From the NCBI RefSeq assembly GCF_014904815.1, contig NZ_JACZFR010000015.1, positions 1-43,132 of the forward strand: DNA of 43,132 bases, in the 5' to 3' direction. The position numbers were made by a program, and so were the translations under genes. The notes below the pieces were generated by a model. That model was not told where the DNA came from. It did not search any database and worked only from the letters and a program-made list of their open reading frames with translations. The stretch is from Microbulbifer taiwanensis (GTDB lineage Bacteria > Pseudomonadota > Gammaproteobacteria > Pseudomonadales > Cellvibrionaceae). The stretch's first letter is position 1; every line of letters begins with the position of its first letter. Shown piece by piece: positions 41,401 through 43,132 of this stretch.

Positions 41401-42393
41401 TCAATTAAGGCTCTGAAGGGCCTCCTCAATTTCTTTCAACTGTTCTTGAGGAACTTCAGAACTCTGTAGATTTTCTAGTGCTAGTTTATATGCAACACTG
41501 AAGGCGGAATCTCTGCCTGCTACAATATCAGGCTGAACGCCAGTACCTTCCCAATTTCCATTGGTGATAGGGTTAACAGCTTTTGCTATTGGAATAGATA
41601 CCCTATAGTTATCAATTAGATCAAAAAACTTCCAGGGATTTGCACCACCTTTGGTTGTCTCCCCAATGATGGTTGCGCGTTCAAGCGCTTTTAAATTATA
41701 TGCGAATTCTTCCGCTGCAGAGAATGTATCTTTACTGGTCAAAACATAAACAGGAACTTCAGATTGGGAGCTATTCTCTATGTCTGAGTACGTCCAAAAT
41801 TCCGTAGTAGAATCACTTTCTTTCCAATAAATAGAATTCAGATGTACGCGACCTTTAAGTAAGTAACTGCTAATAAGACGAACCATATCAGCGCTACCGC
41901 CACCGTTATTCCTTAGGTCAAAGATAAGCGCATTTGTTTCTGAAACAAACTGCATAGCTGATTGAGCTCGAGATCTTGACTTATCATTGACGTTATCGAA
42001 ACCCCAAAAATCAATATAACCAATATTTCCCTCCAAAATTTCAACTCGTTTAAAACCCGAGTTTTTCCTATCAAGTTTTGAGAACCACCCTTCGTATACA
42101 ACTTTCTCATTTTTATGCGCAGGATCACTCCACCTTACGGCGAAATGTTTGTCATGTAGCTGTAGAGATGAGCTCAATATTTCAGAAATTTTAGCCGGAT
42201 CATCAGAGCCACTGAACTCAGCTTTCATCTGCACGCTGGATAGAGAGCTAATGATGTCGGGAACCTTCTCCTCCATCACATAATTTTTAGTTATTTTTTC
42301 CTGGATAAGATTTACCAGCCGATCACTTTTGTGCTCTTGAGCGCTTACGATGGGTGTGATCAATACAGATAAAATTATATAAACTATTCTCAT
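41401..42393 (-). CDS. S41 family peptidase (tail-specific protease/IRBP type), cassette gene
   Basis: A 330-residue exported protein. A signal peptide (1-18, ending VSA) leads to the S41 core: IGYIDFWGF, ALIFDLRNNGGGSADMVRLI, VLTSKDTFSAAEEFAYNL with the nucleophile Ser225, and GETTKGGA. No PDZ domain is present, so it is the short S41 form like tricorn/IRBP proteins rather than CtpA. GC content is far below the core genes and codon use is AT-rich. It is an integron cassette gene between attC sites C and B. Its target is unknown. Confidence 0.88.
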   Translation of the reverse strand: MRIVYIILSVLITPIVSAQEHKSDRLVNLIQEKITKNYVMEEKVPDIISSLSSVQMKAEFSGSDDPAKISEILSSSLQLHDKHFAVRWSDPAHKNEKVVYEGWFSKLDRKNSGFKRVEILEGNIGYIDFWGFDNVNDKSRSRAQSAMQFVSETNALIFDLRNNGGGSADMVRLISSYLLKGRVHLNSIYWKESDSTTEFWTYSDIENSSQSEVPVYVLTSKDTFSAAEEFAYNLKALERATIIGETTKGGANPWKFFDLIDNYRVSIPIAKAVNPITNGNWEGTGVQPDIVAGRDSAFSVAYKLALENLQSSEVPQEQLKEIEEALQSLN

Positions 42394-42425
42394 TTTACCC
42401 TCAATAGGTGATGCCTGGCTCAGAC

Positions 42426-42569
42426 ATATACCGCCCGCGGCAGGGGCCGCTTACTTTATGCGCGTTTTGCGCGAAAATGGGAGCGAAGCGACCGTGCAAA
42501 ACGTGCACAAGGTAAGCCGTCCCGCGGAGGCCCGAAGGGCCGGAGCCTCGCTGCCTGTGATTGTTATAT
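42426..42569 (-). other. attC recombination site C
   Basis: Minus strand: ATATAAC (42569-42563) to GGTATAT (42432-42426), about 144 bases. Inner arms CCGCGGGACGGC / GCGGCCCCTGCCGCGG and CTTACCTTGTGC / GCGCATAAAGTAAG pair with mismatches; an extra hairpin GGCCC / GGGCC sits in the left arm. The right end GGTATAT deviates from the GTTRRRY rule by one base, so recombination at this site may be impaired. The stop codon of the upstream gene lies in its R'' box. Confidence 0.75.
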
Positions 42570-42899
42570 TTCGATGGTACTTTCAAGGTGCCGAGCCATG
42601 TTAATTACGAGATTTTCAGCGCGCTTACTCTTGGCAACAACGATAAACCCAGACCATACATCCCACTCAATACCTACCCGCTTCAACCCACGTATATAGC
42701 ATTGAAAAACTTCATCCAATCCGTAGATTGTGATACCGAACGGAAACAACCCAAATTTCTTAACCAGCGAACTTTTGGTCTCATTGTATTTTTCGAGAGG
42801 AAAATCATTTATCTCGTAGCAAAGGCGCCCAGAAAAGTCTCTACATAAGACCCCAAATTTCAGCCTTTCTGCAACCTCTGTCTGATCGACTTTACTCAT
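42564..42899 (-). CDS. Cassette-encoded hypothetical protein
   Basis: A 111-residue protein (MSKVDQTEVAERLKFGVLCRDFSGRLCYEINDFPLEKYNETKSSL ... GLDEVFQCYIRGLKRVGIEWDVWSGFIVVAKS) with no signal peptide or known domain. The ATG at 42899 is preferred over a TTG two codons upstream. The gene starts 10 bases after attC D and its TAA overlaps attC C, so it fills its cassette completely. AT-rich like the other cassette genes. Confidence 0.7.
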   Translation of the reverse strand: MSKVDQTEVAERLKFGVLCRDFSGRLCYEINDFPLEKYNETKSSLVKKFGLFPFGITIYGLDEVFQCYIRGLKRVGIEWDVWSGFIVVAKSKRAENLVINMARHLESTIEI

Positions 42900-42908
42900 G
42901 CTCAAGAA

Positions 42909-42978
42909 ATATAACGCCGCGCTCTGCGGAAATTTAGGAGCGCCAGCGAGTAAATTTTCCGTAGCAGCGCCTTGTATG
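42909..42978 (-). other. attC recombination site D
   Basis: Minus strand: CATACAA (42978-42972) to GTTATAT (42915-42909), 70 bases. The inner arms GGCGCTGCTACGGAAAATTTA and TAAATTTCCGCAGAGCGCGGC pair closely. It is the rightmost attC seen, so it belongs to a cassette whose gene lies in or beyond the window edge. Confidence 0.8.
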
Positions 42979-43132
42979 GTCCAATATCCATATCAAACCA
43001 CTCTCATCGATGTTAGGTTGAAGCCCGTAGCTAGCGGCAACTAGTTACCGGGGTGGCAGTCCGATGCATGCCAGGTACTCGATACCGTTAACAAGCTGGG
43101 ACGCCACCCCGACCCGATTTTATCTCGAACAG
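42979..43132. other. Unassigned right edge with inverted repeat
   Basis: No gene is supported. A 9-base inverted repeat CGGGGTGGC (43049-43057) / GCCACCCCG (43103-43111), extended by imperfect pairing, encloses 45 bases. It may be the end of a mobile element beside the array. The short open frames here are too short to judge. Confidence 0.4.

Noticed and set aside
42979..43132. Group II intron at attC D
   Set aside because: Introns of the IIC-attC class insert at attC sites, but no 5' GUGCG start or domain V hairpin was recognised.

Overview
The window is chromosomal DNA of a high-GC gammaproteobacterium. Gene content and order match Pseudomonas in two blocks, and the mixture of tandem alkaline phosphatases, a TonB receptor and a chromosomal integron suggests a marine Cellvibrionales member such as Microbulbifer; this genus-level guess is inference. 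There is no rRNA, tRNA or CRISPR array. The first ~60 bases are homopolymer runs and look like a contig-edge artefact.

Region 1 (94-12804) is mostly housekeeping. It holds DUF423, trmB, an OmpA-like barrel protein with a calcium-repeat tail, then the 'algP neighbourhood' known from Pseudomonas: an ABC-F ATPase (yheS type), a TIGR02444 protein, an AlgP/histone-H1-like protein, an FKBP lipoprotein, rsd/algQ, then paiB-like, lrgA-lrgB, dsbB, acpH and gshA. Region 2 (12936-21521) is the malic enzyme - nuclease - rpmE - priA - SPOR protein - hslVU - DUF971 block. argS, which usually lies after priA in Pseudomonas, is absent here, and a large nested hairpin separates hslV from hslU.

Region 3 (21653-31802) is metabolic. 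Two tandem alkaline phosphatases have active-site motifs like those of animal enzymes. A LysR regulator is divergent from a pirin gene followed by an FMN reductase gene. A TPP riboswitch leads into a four-gene thiamine uptake and trapping operon: TonB receptor, YkoF-like thiamine-binding protein, PnuT-type permease and thiamine-kinase-like phosphotransferase.

Region 4 (31869-39981) is mosaic. A lower-GC cluster encodes a lipoprotein, a peptidoglycan-binding/M15 peptidase and a caspase-fold (clan CD) peptidase-like protein. Core-like genes follow: dbpA, dsbA, and an alcohol dehydrogenase divergent from an HxlR regulator. Then comes an XRE repressor with three palindromic operators and a decayed immunity-type gene (DUF1629/Imm11-like).

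Region 5 (40106-43132) is the most unusual. Four attC-like recombination sites, all in the minus-strand orientation, flank AT-rich minus-strand genes: a thioredoxin-fold protein that lacks its nucleophilic cysteine, an S41 peptidase and two unknowns. This is the distal end of an integron cassette array, and an IS30 transposase remnant lies inside it. The integrase gene would be expected beyond the right edge. At least three families of palindromic intergenic repeats are scattered through the window.
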